Shown here one piece after another: positions 35,912 through 44,567 of a stretch of DNA of 57,486 nucleotides. The stretch is taken from positions 1 through 57,486 of the forward strand of contig JBDVXK010000027.1 in assembly GCA_039964455.1 (NCBI GenBank). Direction: 5' to 3'. The position numbers were made by a program, and so were the translations under genes. The notes under the pieces were generated by a model. That model was not told the origin of the DNA. It ran no database searches and saw only the letters and a list, made by a program, of their open reading frames with translations. Every line of letters begins with the position of its first letter. The stretch's first letter is position 1. The stretch is from CALJFL01 sp039964455 (GTDB lineage Bacteria > Pseudomonadota > Gammaproteobacteria > Pseudomonadales > Halieaceae).

Positions 35912-35930
35912 TTCCCCCGGCAGCTGAAGC

Positions 35931-35972
35931 AAAAACGAAAAATGCACCGGCCGCGCTGGCAACCGGTGCATT
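35931..35972 (-). terminator. Rho-independent terminator of the rpsF-rplI operon
   Basis: Read on the minus strand, aatgcaccgg (complement of 35963-35972) pairs perfectly with ccggtgcatt (complement of 35941-35950) around a 12-base loop, followed by TTTCGTTTTT. It lies about 40 bases after the rplI stop. Confidence 0.88.
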
Positions 35973-36013
35973 ATTAGTGCTGTCGGACCCCAGTCGGGGC
36001 CAGGCAGAAAGTC

Positions 36014-36463
36014 TTACTCGGGGACTACCGCGATGGCTACCATGGCAGTAACGTCGCCGTGTACCTGAATAGCAATTTCGTACTCGCCGAGCTCGCGCAA
36101 AGCGCCCTCTGGCAGACGAACTTCAGCCTTGTCGATGTCACAACCAGCAGCGGTGATAGCTTCAGCAATATCACGGGTGCCGACAGAACCAAACAGTTTG
36201 CCTTCTTCGCCAGCGTTAGCCTCGATAGAAACCAGACCGAGGGCGTTAATGCCTTCAGCGCGGGTTTGCGCAGCGGTTAAAGTCGCTGCAGCAGCGGCTT
36301 CCAGTTCAGCACGACGGGTCTCGAACTGAACGAGGTTGTCTGCAGTTGCCGCAACAGCTTTGCCGTGCGGGATCAGGAAATTACGGCCGTAGCCTGCCTT
36401 AACGTCAACCTTGTCGCCCAGAGCGCCCAGGTTACCGATGTTTTCCAGCAAAATGACTTCCAT
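36014..36463 (-). CDS. rplI: 50S ribosomal protein L9
   Basis: A two-domain 23S rRNA-binding protein of the large subunit. The N-terminal domain MEVILLENIGNLGALGDKVDVKAGYGRNFLIP is characteristic; a long helix leads to a C-terminal domain with GKLFGSVGTRDI. The ATG at 36463 (149 residues, typical) has AGAGGAT upstream; the longer frame to 36580 overlaps the preceding gene and is not used. It is the last gene before the terminator. Confidence 0.98.
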   Translation of the reverse strand: MEVILLENIGNLGALGDKVDVKAGYGRNFLIPHGKAVAATADNLVQFETRRAELEAAAAATLTAAQTRAEGINALGLVSIEANAGEEGKLFGSVGTRDIAEAITAAGCDIDKAEVRLPEGALRELGEYEIAIQVHGDVTAMVAIAVVPE

Positions 36464-36512
36464 CTTACTATCCTCTGTTAGGGGAGCACGCTCCCACTGT
36501 TTACTAAAATTC

Positions 36513-37376
36513 TCAGGTGTCCTGCCGGATCCAGCGCTGGCGAAAATCAAGCCAACTATCCGCGATCGCAGCAAACACAACCAGCAACTTCACCGGGTCA
36601 AAAAACAGCCACGCCAGGTAAAACCAGGTAAGCCATCCTTTGCCCTGTCCCCGCGCTCGCGCACGGGCATGTACCAGAGCCAGTCCCGCAAAATTCAGCG
36701 GCACCATGCAAATCAACGCCCAGGTGCGGTAGTCAGCACCCAAACTGGCCAGGGCAATCGCAGCCACGGCCAAAATCATAGCCAAGCCCGCCGGGTAGCG
36801 CAGGGCATGAAACTCCTCGCCAAACCCACCGGGGTTATACAGCAGCGCCTGCCAATAGCGAGCGAGCAGTACACACAACACCGCACCTACGGCATTGCCA
36901 GCACCCATCATGCCAGCGATCTGTACAGCGGTTGGCCTGGCCAACACCACTGCCTGATCCCTGCCAGCGGTAAGTTGCTCCTCCAGATTGCTCAGGAACT
37001 CCCCGAAGAAGCTCACCATCTGGGCAAGGAACTCACCGCCAAAGGCGATTAATGCCAGGCCTGTAATGGCACCGACAATCACGCCTGCCAACACCGTCAA
37101 CGCCAGGTTAACAGTGCTGCGTAACACCAACGCCAGCGTCGTGGTTCCCACGAGCAAGGCCAACGGGCCACTATCACCAAAGGCGTACAGCAATACGCCT
37201 GCCGGCAACAACGCCCACATCAACAACCAGGCGCCGTGTCCTGCGCCGCGGCGCAGGGTGACCAGCGCGATAACAGCGGCGCTGATCCAACAAAACATCA
37301 TGCTTCCAGCGCCAGCTACTGTTACCAGCAGCGCCTGGAAGCGACCGCGCATCACGAATTCAGCCAAGCTTTTCAA
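36513..37376 (-). CDS. Multi-pass membrane protein between rpsR and rplI
   Basis: A 287-residue integral membrane protein with about eight hydrophobic helices and Gly/Ala-rich loops, starting MKSLAEFVMRGRFQALLVTV. It lies between rpsR and rplI, where many gammaproteobacteria have a DUF2232/YybS-like membrane protein; that family assignment is by position and general look only. No catalytic motif is seen. It is probably co-transcribed with the ribosomal genes. Confidence 0.8.
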   Translation of the reverse strand: MKSLAEFVMRGRFQALLVTVAGAGSMMFCWISAAVIALVTLRRGAGHGAWLLMWALLPAGVLLYAFGDSGPLALLVGTTTLALVLRSTVNLALTVLAGVIVGAITGLALIAFGGEFLAQMVSFFGEFLSNLEEQLTAGRDQAVVLARPTAVQIAGMMGAGNAVGAVLCVLLARYWQALLYNPGGFGEEFHALRYPAGLAMILAVAAIALASLGADYRTWALICMVPLNFAGLALVHARARARGQGKGWLTWFYLAWLFFDPVKLLVVFAAIADSWLDFRQRWIRQDT

Positions 37377-37431
37377 ACGAAGCCTCGTTGTGCCTCAGGC
37401 ACAAGCCATCGGAGCGCGGTTACAGGAATTC

Positions 37432-37659
37432 CTAGCTATGGGAATCCGTGTAAGGCAGCAGAGCCAGGAAGCGAGCACGCTTCACTGCAGTTGCCAGCTG
37501 ACGCTGGTACTTGGCCTTGGTGCCGGTAATGCGGCTAGGGACAATCTTGCCAGTCTCAGATACGTAGGCTTTCAGCGTATCCAGATCTTTGTAATCAATC
37601 TCTTTTGTGCCTTCAGCGGTGAAGCGGCAAAACTTACGGCGACGGAAAAAACGTGCCAT
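37432..37659 (-). CDS. rpsR: 30S ribosomal protein S18
   Basis: A 75-residue basic protein that pairs with S6 on the platform of the small subunit. The N-terminus MARFFRRRKFCRF and the SRITGTKAKYQRQL segment are diagnostic. It starts 17 bases after the rpsF stop, with a good AAGGAG-type site. Confidence 0.98.
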   Translation of the reverse strand: MARFFRRRKFCRFTAEGTKEIDYKDLDTLKAYVSETGKIVPSRITGTKAKYQRQLATAVKRARFLALLPYTDSHS

Positions 37660-37676
37660 GGTAATTCTCCTTTCCT

Positions 37677-38123
37677 TTACTCTTCGGTGGCAGCTGGTTC
37701 AGCCGTTTCTTCTGCTTTATCTTCAGCGGGAGCTGGCGCAGGTGGACGCGATGCTTCAGCGGCCTGACGCTCTTCATAACGGGTCTTGCGCTCGCGGCTT
37801 TCCTTTTCGGCTTTCATAATGAAAGACTCTTCCGTGACAGATTCGTCACGACGGATCACCAGGTTACGAATGACCGCATCGTTATAGCGGAATGTTGTGG
37901 TCAGCTCGTCGAGGGCGTCGTTAGAGGCTTCCACATTCATCAGAATGTAGTGTGCCTTGTGGATTTTGTTGATCGGGTAGGCCAGCTGACGACGACCCCA
38001 ATCTTCCAGTCGATGCACAGAGCCACCGTCTTTCTCGATTGTGGCAGTGTAGCGCTCGACCATGCCGGGCACCTGTTCAGACTGGTCGGGATGGACCATG
38101 AATACGATTTCGTAATGTCGCAT
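37677..38123 (-). CDS. rpsF: 30S ribosomal protein S6
   Basis: A 148-residue small-subunit protein. It begins MRHYEIVFMVHPDQSEQV and carries the RLEDWGRRQLAYPI and KAHYILMNVEA motifs. The C-terminus is a long Ala/Pro/Glu-rich tail with an acidic end, reminiscent of S6 proteins modified by RimK-type glutamate ligases; whether that occurs here is not known. First gene of the operon, preceded by the S6:S18 leader and a promoter. Confidence 0.98.
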   Translation of the reverse strand: MRHYEIVFMVHPDQSEQVPGMVERYTATIEKDGGSVHRLEDWGRRQLAYPINKIHKAHYILMNVEASNDALDELTTTFRYNDAVIRNLVIRRDESVTEESFIMKAEKESRERKTRYEERQAAEASRPPAPAPAEDKAEETAEPAATEE

Positions 38124-38146
38124 AGAAAAGCTCCTTACGGGTTAAT

Positions 38147-38169
38147 GCTACCCACATTTGCGGTGTAGC
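38147..38169 (-). promoter_or_regulatory. S6:S18 ribosomal protein leader hairpin
   Basis: In the rpsF 5' leader, read on the minus strand, gctac-accgcaaatgtgg-gtagc forms a short stem with an ACCG bulge. This matches the S6:S18-binding leader motif (stem with a CCG bulge resembling the h22/h23 site of 16S rRNA), through which the S6-S18 dimer represses its own operon. The match is to structure and the CCG only. Confidence 0.6.
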
Positions 38170-38216
38170 AAGGAGGATCGGCAACCATGGGTCACCGGAC
38201 AAATTTTGAGGCGCGG

Positions 38217-38245
38217 ATTCTACAGAGTTTGTATGCCGCCCGCAA
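38217..38245 (-). promoter_or_regulatory. rpsF operon promoter
   Basis: On the minus strand TTGCGG (complement of 38240-38245) and TAGAAT (complement of 38217-38222) are separated by the ideal 17 bases. Transcription would begin near 38210, leaving a leader of about 90 bases that contains the S6:S18 hairpin. Confidence 0.6.
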
Positions 38246-38274
38246 GCACCTGCCCGCGGGCGAAATCAGCCACT

Positions 38275-39042
38275 TTAGGGCGTTTGTCCTGCCCGCTGAC
38301 GAACTGCCTCAAACAGGCAGATACCGGTGGCCACTGAGACATTGAGACTACTGACTGAACCGGCCATGGGCAGCTTGACCAGGTGATCGCAGTGCTCGCG
38401 GGTCAGGCGCCGTAATCCGGCGCCTTCAGCACCCATTACCAGCGCCATTGGACCCGTTAAGTCGTTGTCATATATGGATTTTTCAGCCTCACCGGCAGCA
38501 CCGAACAACCACACGCCGCGCTCTTTAAGAGCCTCCAGCGTGCGAGACAGGTTGGTCACCCGCACAAATGGCACCACTTCAGCAGCGCCACAGGCCACTT
38601 TGCGTACCGTGGGGCTGAGATCTGCAGACTTGTCCTTGGGCACCACCACCGCCTGCACACCGGCGGCATCGGCCGAGCGCAGGCAGGCACCCAGGTTATG
38701 CGGATCGGTGACACCGTCCAGCACCAGAATGAGGCAAGGCTGCTCGCTCTGCTCAACAAACTGCAGCAGCACAGCCTCGCTCCACAGGTTGGCGGCAGAC
38801 ACGTCGCCATGTACCGGCGCGTTCAGGGTTTCTGCCACCACGCCCTGGTGGCGGGCGCTTACCAGCTCATCAAGCGCTTTACGCGGCTCGCGAGCAATCG
38901 GCACCCCCTGATTATTAGCCAACTCGACAACACTGCTAATTCGCTTGTCTTCACGCCCCTGCTGCACCCAAAGCCGCTGGATAGACTTGGGGTTATTGCG
39001 CAACAAACTGTCGACGGCATGAATGCCATAAATGTATTGCAT
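38275..39042 (-). CDS. rlmB: 23S rRNA (guanosine-2'-O-)-methyltransferase RlmB
   Basis: A SpoU-family enzyme that methylates the ribose of G2251 in 23S rRNA, using S-adenosylmethionine. An N-terminal substrate-binding domain begins MQYIYGIHAVDSLLRNNPKS. The knotted catalytic domain has all three SpoU motifs: NLGACLRSADAAG, LVMGAEGAGLRRL and SLNVSVATGICLFE. Its 255 residues are typical. It starts four bases after the rnr stop, an arrangement conserved in gammaproteobacteria. Confidence 0.97.
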   Translation of the reverse strand: MQYIYGIHAVDSLLRNNPKSIQRLWVQQGREDKRISSVVELANNQGVPIAREPRKALDELVSARHQGVVAETLNAPVHGDVSAANLWSEAVLLQFVEQSEQPCLILVLDGVTDPHNLGACLRSADAAGVQAVVVPKDKSADLSPTVRKVACGAAEVVPFVRVTNLSRTLEALKERGVWLFGAAGEAEKSIYDNDLTGPMALVMGAEGAGLRRLTREHCDHLVKLPMAGSVSSLNVSVATGICLFEAVRQRAGQTP

Positions 39043-39046
39043 AGGC

Positions 39047-41476
39047 CTAGCGCTGTTTTCTCAAGCCGGTTTTACGCTTGCGCTTGGCGGGAGCAGACTT
39101 GTCACCCGACTTACCGGCGCCGCCCTTCTTACCGCCAGCACCACCCTTCTTGCCGCCAGCAGCGCCCTTGGTCGACTTATTGCGCTTTGCGGATTTACCC
39201 GACTTTTTGGGCTTATCCTGATCACCGGAGCGCTTGCCCGATTTGCCCTTGCCGGCCGACTTGGCATCGATCAACTCCAGGTCTATCTTTTTGTCGTCCA
39301 GGTCAACCCGGGCAACCTGCACCCTGACATGACCACCGAGCTTGTAGCTGCGCCCGCTGCGCTCACCCAACAGACGTTGGTGCGCGGCGTCGTAATTGTA
39401 ATAATCACCAGGCAATGCGGTGATGTGCACCAAACCCTCGATATAAATGTCTGCCAGCTCGACGAACAGGCCAAAGCTGGTGACAGCGCTGATAACGCCT
39501 GCAAACTCCTCGCCTACATGATCCTGCAGATACTCGCATTTCAGCCAGGACTGAACCTCGCGCGTTGCGTCGTCGGCCCGGCGCTCGGTCATGGAGCTGT
39601 GTTCGCCCATAACCACCATCGCCGCCTCATCGTAGGGGAATATGCGCTGCTGCGGAATCGGTACTGCCGACTTAATTCGCCTCACCCGCTTGCTGGCCTT
39701 ATCGGAGCGAATGATGCAACGAAGCCCGCGGTGAACCAGTAGGTCTGGATAGCGGCGGATGGGCGATGTGAAGTGCGCATAGGCCTCGTAGTTCAGCCCA
39801 AAATGGCCCGCATTGTCTGGCTGATACATGGCCTGCCGTAGTGAACGCAGCAACATGGTCTGAATAACATGGGCATCGTCACGCTCGGCTACCTGTGCCA
39901 GCAGGTGCTGGTAATCCGTGGGGGTGGGCTTGAGCCCGCCACGCAAATCAAGGCCCAGCTCCCCCAGAAAACTGCGCAGGTTCTCCAGTTTCTCCTCGGT
40001 TGGGCCCTCATGGACCCGGTAGAGTATGGGTAACCCAGCCTCCTCAAAGAAACGGGCCGTCGCCACATTGGCAATCAACATGCATTCTTCAATCAGCTTG
40101 TGAGCGTCATTGCGCACCACCGGCACAATGGACTCAATCTTGCGCTGGGCATCAAAAATAATGCGGGTCTCGACGGTCTCGAAGTCGATCGCACCGCGCT
40201 CGTCACGGGCACGGCGCAGCACATGATAAAGCGCGTGCAGGCGCTGCAGGTCGGCTATCCGCTCTTCAGCCACATCCGGATGGGAACCACTGGCCAGAAC
40301 CTCTCCCACCTGGGTATAGGTCAGCCGTGCGTGGGAGTGAATCACTGACTCATAGAACTGAAAATCTCCAAGGTTGCCGGCCTCGTCCAGGGTCATTTCG
40401 CAAACCATCGCCAGGCGATCGACTTGTGGTTTGAGAGAACATAGGCCGTTGGACAGCGCCTCAGGCAACATGGGCACCACGCGCTCGGGGAAATACACCG
40501 AATTACCCCGGCTGCCCCCCTCCTCGTCCAGTGCAGAGCCCGGCCTCACATAATGGGAAACATCGGCGATGGCCACCCACAAACGCCAGCCACTGCCGTC
40601 CTGCTCGCAATACACGGCATCGTCAAAATCCCTGGCATCCTCACCATCGATAGTGACAAAGGCATGCTGCCTGAGATCTACCCGGTGCTGCTTGTCCGCT
40701 TCCTTGGGCTCATCTTCAAGGCTCGCAGCCTCGGCAAGCACCTCGTCGGGCCACTCCCAGGGGATGCCGTGGGAGCGTATCGCCACGTCGATTTCCAGCC
40801 CTGGGTCCATGTGCTCGCCCAGCACTTCCACCACCCGGCCCTTGGCATTGAGTTTGCGGGTGGGGTAATCGGTAATCAGCGCATTGACGATCTGCCCGGA
40901 TTTAGCCTCGCCTTTCTCTTTGGGAGGTATAAGGATGTGCTGGTTGATACGACCATTGTCGGGTACCACAAAGCCTATGCCGCTCTCTTCCTCGTAGCGG
41001 CCAACAATACTGCGGTTGCCACGGTCCAGCACTTCCACAACCTTGCCTTCGGCACGGCCACGGCGATCTACACCGGTTATGGCAACCAGAACCTCGTCGC
41101 CATCGAAGGCAAACTGCATTTGCCGGGCACTGAGATAAACGTCCTCACCCGGGCCTATAGGCAGGGCAAAGCCATAACCATCGCGATGGCCCTGCACACG
41201 GCAGTGCAACAGATTGAGTTTGTCGACCAGGCCATAGGCGCCGCGACGATTGCCCATTAATTGGCCATCGCGCTCCATGGCCCGCAAGCGCTTGCCTAGC
41301 GCATCGACCTGCTCGCTACTGGAGAGCCCGAGCTTGCTGGCTATCTTGTTGGAATTCAGTGGCTTTTCAGCCTTCGTTAACAGTTCGAGGATAGCCTCAC
41401 GGCTGGGAATCGGGTTCTCGTAATTGGCCGCTTCTCGCTCGGCATGGGGGTCGGCAAATTTGCCTTTCTTACTCAT
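39047..41476 (-). CDS. rnr: Ribonuclease R
   Basis: A processive 3'-5' exoribonuclease that degrades structured RNA and works in quality control. It has an N-terminal winged-helix domain (SREAILELLTKAEKPLNSNKI), cold-shock domains, the RNB domain with metal-binding DARDFDDAVY and IADVSHYV, an S1 domain (FAGVISAVTSFGLFVEL) and a Lys/Gly-rich C-terminal tail of about 90 residues typical of RNase R. 809 residues is normal. Confidence 0.97.
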   Translation of the reverse strand: MSKKGKFADPHAEREAANYENPIPSREAILELLTKAEKPLNSNKIASKLGLSSSEQVDALGKRLRAMERDGQLMGNRRGAYGLVDKLNLLHCRVQGHRDGYGFALPIGPGEDVYLSARQMQFAFDGDEVLVAITGVDRRGRAEGKVVEVLDRGNRSIVGRYEEESGIGFVVPDNGRINQHILIPPKEKGEAKSGQIVNALITDYPTRKLNAKGRVVEVLGEHMDPGLEIDVAIRSHGIPWEWPDEVLAEAASLEDEPKEADKQHRVDLRQHAFVTIDGEDARDFDDAVYCEQDGSGWRLWVAIADVSHYVRPGSALDEEGGSRGNSVYFPERVVPMLPEALSNGLCSLKPQVDRLAMVCEMTLDEAGNLGDFQFYESVIHSHARLTYTQVGEVLASGSHPDVAEERIADLQRLHALYHVLRRARDERGAIDFETVETRIIFDAQRKIESIVPVVRNDAHKLIEECMLIANVATARFFEEAGLPILYRVHEGPTEEKLENLRSFLGELGLDLRGGLKPTPTDYQHLLAQVAERDDAHVIQTMLLRSLRQAMYQPDNAGHFGLNYEAYAHFTSPIRRYPDLLVHRGLRCIIRSDKASKRVRRIKSAVPIPQQRIFPYDEAAMVVMGEHSSMTERRADDATREVQSWLKCEYLQDHVGEEFAGVISAVTSFGLFVELADIYIEGLVHITALPGDYYNYDAAHQRLLGERSGRSYKLGGHVRVQVARVDLDDKKIDLELIDAKSAGKGKSGKRSGDQDKPKKSGKSAKRNKSTKGAAGGKKGGAGGKKGGAGKSGDKSAPAKRKRKTGLRKQR

Positions 41477-41542
41477 ATAGTAGGTTTCTTTTATCTCAGT
41501 AATTTGCGCAAATCAGCGCTATCTTCCGATTATACGCGAGGA

Positions 41543-41571
41543 TTGACAAAACCGTGGTAGAAAAGTACAGT
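41543..41571 (+). promoter_or_regulatory. tRNA-Leu promoter
   Basis: A perfect TTGACA (41543-41548) lies 17 bases before TACAGT (41566-41571), which would place the start about 65 bases upstream of the tRNA. Confidence 0.7.
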
Positions 41572-41641
41572 CGCGCGCTCTGGGGATTTGCAGTTTTTCC
41601 CCTACGCCCAACTGCGCATTCGGCACTGGGCAAAGATTTCT

Positions 41642-41728
41642 GCCCAGGTGGTGAAATTGGTAGACACGCTAGCTTCAGGTGCTAGTGCTCGCAAGGGCGT
41701 GGAGGTTCAAGTCCTCTTCTGGGCACCA
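41642..41728 (+). tRNA. tRNA-Leu (anticodon CAG)
   Basis: An 87-base class II tRNA with a long variable arm. The acceptor arm gcccagg pairs with tctgggc and is followed by an encoded ACCA end. The anticodon loop ttcaggt (41674-41680) gives CAG at 41676-41678; the T arm shows ggttcaagtcc. It stands alone between rnr (divergent) and the Anbu gene. Confidence 0.96.
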
Positions 41729-41738
41729 ATTTAGAGAT

Positions 41739-41763
41739 AGCCGAGCTTACCCTCGGCTTTTTC
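41739..41763 (+). terminator. Rho-independent terminator after tRNA-Leu
   Basis: agccgag (41739-41745) pairs with ctcggct (41752-41758) over a 6-base loop and runs into a T-rich tract (tttttcgttt). It lies ten bases after the CCA end. Confidence 0.9.
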
Positions 41764-41882
41764 GTTTCTGGCCCGCCAAACCTCGCCTCCCTAATAACGC
41801 TATGGCATTTAGCCTCGCTAGGCGATATATTCACCCGCTGATTTCAGCGTAAGACTACTATCATCCGAGTTACAGCCCCCCA

Positions 41883-42635
41883 ATGACTTATTGTCTCGCC
41901 ATTGCCCTGGAAGAGGGTCTGGTGTTTTGTTCCGACTCCCGGACCAACGCCGGGCCAGACCGCGTCAGCACCTACAGCAAGATGCACCGTTTTTCAGTGC
42001 CCTACGACAGGTCGCTGGTATTACTGAGCGCTGGCAACCTGGCCACCAGCCAGGCAGTGATTGCGCAGATACAGCGCGATTTGGAGGAAGGTGCCGAGGT
42101 CAATATCTTCAATGCTGAATATGTATCGGACGTTGCGGACTACCTTGGGGAACTGAGCGTGCGTGAGCAGGCCAAGTTCGGCAAGAAAGGCGGCCCCAAC
42201 GCCGGCTTCAATGCCACCGCCACGTTTATCGTGGGCGGACAAATCAAGGGCCACCCGGCGGAACTCTATATGGTGTACCCCGAGGGCAACCACATCACCG
42301 CTTCGGAACAATACCCTTATCTGCAGATTGGTGAGACCAAATACGGCAAGCCCATCCTGGACAGAATCATTCGCTCAGACACGCCCTACGAAACAGCGAT
42401 GCGCTGTGCCTTGGTTTCCGTGGATTCCACCATGCGCTCCAACGCTACTGTAGGGCCACCGCTGGAATGCCTGTTTTATCGCAACGACAGCCTGCTACCG
42501 CAGGAAGAGTACTGCAAGCTCGAGGGGAACCATCCCTACCTGTCAGAACTGCGGGAGTCCTGGGATGAAAGCATCCGGGTGGCCTTCCAGAAGCTGCCTA
42601 CTCTCAATGAAGTGCTTGCAGAGAGCCAATCATAG
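41883..42635 (+). CDS. Anbu proteasome-type peptidase (ancestral beta subunit)
   Basis: A 250-residue Ntn-hydrolase related to 20S proteasome beta subunits and HslV. After removal of Met1 the nucleophile would be Thr2 in MTYCLAIALEEGLVF; the Asp of CSDSRTNAG and the Lys of TYSKMHRF fit the catalytic triad. Anbu rings are reported to be open helical assemblies; the physiological substrate is unsettled. Unlike the usual co-directional layout, the partner genes here are on the opposite strand and converge: its last 32 bases overlap the Zn-peptidase gene. Confidence 0.9.
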   Translation: MTYCLAIALEEGLVFCSDSRTNAGPDRVSTYSKMHRFSVPYDRSLVLLSAGNLATSQAVIAQIQRDLEEGAEVNIFNAEYVSDVADYLGELSVREQAKFGKKGGPNAGFNATATFIVGGQIKGHPAELYMVYPEGNHITASEQYPYLQIGETKYGKPILDRIIRSDTPYETAMRCALVSVDSTMRSNATVGPPLECLFYRNDSLLPQEEYCKLEGNHPYLSELRESWDESIRVAFQKLPTLNEVLAESQS

Positions 42636-43632
42636 CGTCAACAAACGTCAACTTGCGCGCCACGTGCTTGTTAATCACAAAGGGATAGGCATCCCCCAGG
42701 CCCACACTCCGATTCATTTCATTGAGCGTAATGCTCAGGTCGCGCCAGGTTTCAATGCGCTCATTGATATCCATCTCCCCCGGAGATTTCGCAATCAGTT
42801 CCTGTGATGCGGCGGTATCCAGCGCGTCATAGATATGCAGGTAATGCCCCCAGCTCTCCGCCCAATCTTCTGCCGGGTGTGAACTGGCGTAAGCGCTGAT
42901 ATAAAACTGCCGCCAGTTGCGCGAAGGGCCGCTGGCGTAATAGGCATCCAGCGATTGATTGTAATCACGCGTTTCATCACCGAACTCCCTGGCAAATTCC
43001 TCTCGGGTCTGCTGATCGGGATTAAGACGCGACCAGTAATAGTGGCCCGACTCGTGACGCAGGTGGCCCAATACCGTCCTGTAATTTTCGTTCATCTCTT
43101 CGCGCACCGCCGCGCGGGCCACATCATCCGCCTCCAGCACGTTGATCGTAATCACCCCGCCCAGGTAACCGGTACTCAAGAATGACTCCGGGAAAATATC
43201 CGCACGGCTACGACCGTCTTCCACAAAATCCAGCAACAGTCCGTTCTCAGGATCTTGCCAACCATCTACTAATGGCAGCTTGAGTTGCATTAGGGTGAAC
43301 AACAGACGCTTCTTGCCGACTTCCAGCGCGCGCCACCGACTGCGGTTAGCCGGCAGTTCCTGATTGGGTATTATGCGATTGAACTGGCAGGCCGTGCACA
43401 GCGGGTGGCTACTATCCGCTGGTCGCAACCAGTTGCAAACATCAAATTGCTCGCCGTTACCGCAGAAGCGAAATTCCTCACCACTGGTAATCTGGTAAAG
43501 CCCTAGTGACACCTCTCGCACCGCACGCATTTCCAGCGACACGGGATCAAAGCCCAGGCGCGCATTACAGTTCAGGCAGTTGTTGTTCTCAAAGAAAACC
43601 TGGCTGCCGCAGTCACAGTAAAATCGCTTCAT
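42604..43632 (-). CDS. Putative zinc-binding metallopeptidase of the Anbu locus
   Basis: A 342-residue soluble protein. The N-terminus holds zinc-ribbon motifs (FYCDCGSQVFFENNNCLNC, then CGN----CNW and CTACQF). The catalytic zinc motif is HESGHYYW (HExxH) in the middle, followed by an Asp/Glu-rich segment with WAESWGHYLHIYDAL. It belongs to the family annotated as putative zinc-binding peptidase, often found next to alpha-E and ATP-grasp genes. Its start overlaps the alpha-E gene stop (ATGA), so it is the third gene of that operon. The substrate is unknown. Confidence 0.85.
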   Translation of the reverse strand: MKRFYCDCGSQVFFENNNCLNCNARLGFDPVSLEMRAVREVSLGLYQITSGEEFRFCGNGEQFDVCNWLRPADSSHPLCTACQFNRIIPNQELPANRSRWRALEVGKKRLLFTLMQLKLPLVDGWQDPENGLLLDFVEDGRSRADIFPESFLSTGYLGGVITINVLEADDVARAAVREEMNENYRTVLGHLRHESGHYYWSRLNPDQQTREEFAREFGDETRDYNQSLDAYYASGPSRNWRQFYISAYASSHPAEDWAESWGHYLHIYDALDTAASQELIAKSPGEMDINERIETWRDLSITLNEMNRSVGLGDAYPFVINKHVARKLTFVDAMIGSLQALH

Positions 43633-44567
43633 CGGCTATCGGGCTGAAACCAGGTGTCCCGGATCGCAATGTGCAGTTCGTTAAGCAGCAGCTGAAAGTT
43701 ATCGATAAAGTCATGCAGCTCCTGCCGCGTCACTTCATTAGCCTCAAATCGGCGCAGCCGCCTGCGGGCACGCTCATGAACGCGCAAGGCTGGCCTGTTA
43801 TTTTTCAACGGCCCCAATTCCTCACGAATACCGCGCAGGCAAAATCGCACCGAGCGTGGGAATGTCGGTTCCGAGAACACAAAATCAATCACAGCATTTT
43901 TTTCAACCACCGGCCCTATCATGCGGCGATAGGATCCCAGTGCCGACATTGCCTGTAGCAGCGCTCCCCAAAGTAACGGATCGACCGCGGCAAACGCGCC
44001 CTCGCGATCGAGTATGTCACCGGCACCGACATCAATAACCCGGGTGATCATGTCGGCACGCTCGAGCAAGTGGCCTGTTTTTATAAAGCGGTAAGCATGA
44101 TCACGGTTGAGAGTACTGAGCAAACTGCCGTTAATCATATGACAGCGGTTGATAATCTCCTCGCAGAAGGCATGACGGTTGCGCCTACCGGCCGCTCCCT
44201 CGGCAGTGTCCTGGCAGTAGATAAACAGCTCATTCACCTGCTCCCAGGTCTCCTCCGGCAACACATCACGGGTGGTACGAACATTCTCGCGGGCCGACGC
44301 CACGGCGAAGGGTATGCTGTTGGTACTGTCCTCCTCGGCGATCAGGTAGCGAATCACATTCTGTTCGTTGCCCACCCGGTAACGGTTATAAAAATCACCG
44401 TCAGCGTCGAGAATGCGAATCAGCACATCCCAGTTCGGCTCAGAGCCGCGAGGAATATCCATGATGAGGTGGTGGTAGGCCAGGGTCAGTCTAGCGGTGT
44501 CTTCGGCACGCTCCAGATAACGCGCCATCCAGTACAGGCGCTCTGCAACACTCGAGAGCATAATCAT
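43629..44567 (-). CDS. Alpha-E domain protein
   Basis: A 312-residue, mostly helical soluble protein of the alpha-E (DUF403) family, starting MIMLSSVAERLYWMARYLERAEDTARL, the family signature. It always travels with a circularly permuted ATP-grasp protein and often with Anbu and a transglutaminase. It overlaps both neighbours by four bases. The group is thought to build or attach a peptide-like tag, but this is not proven. Confidence 0.92.
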   Translation of the reverse strand: MIMLSSVAERLYWMARYLERAEDTARLTLAYHHLIMDIPRGSEPNWDVLIRILDADGDFYNRYRVGNEQNVIRYLIAEEDSTNSIPFAVASARENVRTTRDVLPEETWEQVNELFIYCQDTAEGAAGRRNRHAFCEEIINRCHMINGSLLSTLNRDHAYRFIKTGHLLERADMITRVIDVGAGDILDREGAFAAVDPLLWGALLQAMSALGSYRRMIGPVVEKNAVIDFVFSEPTFPRSVRFCLRGIREELGPLKNNRPALRVHERARRRLRRFEANEVTRQELHDFIDNFQLLLNELHIAIRDTWFQPDSR

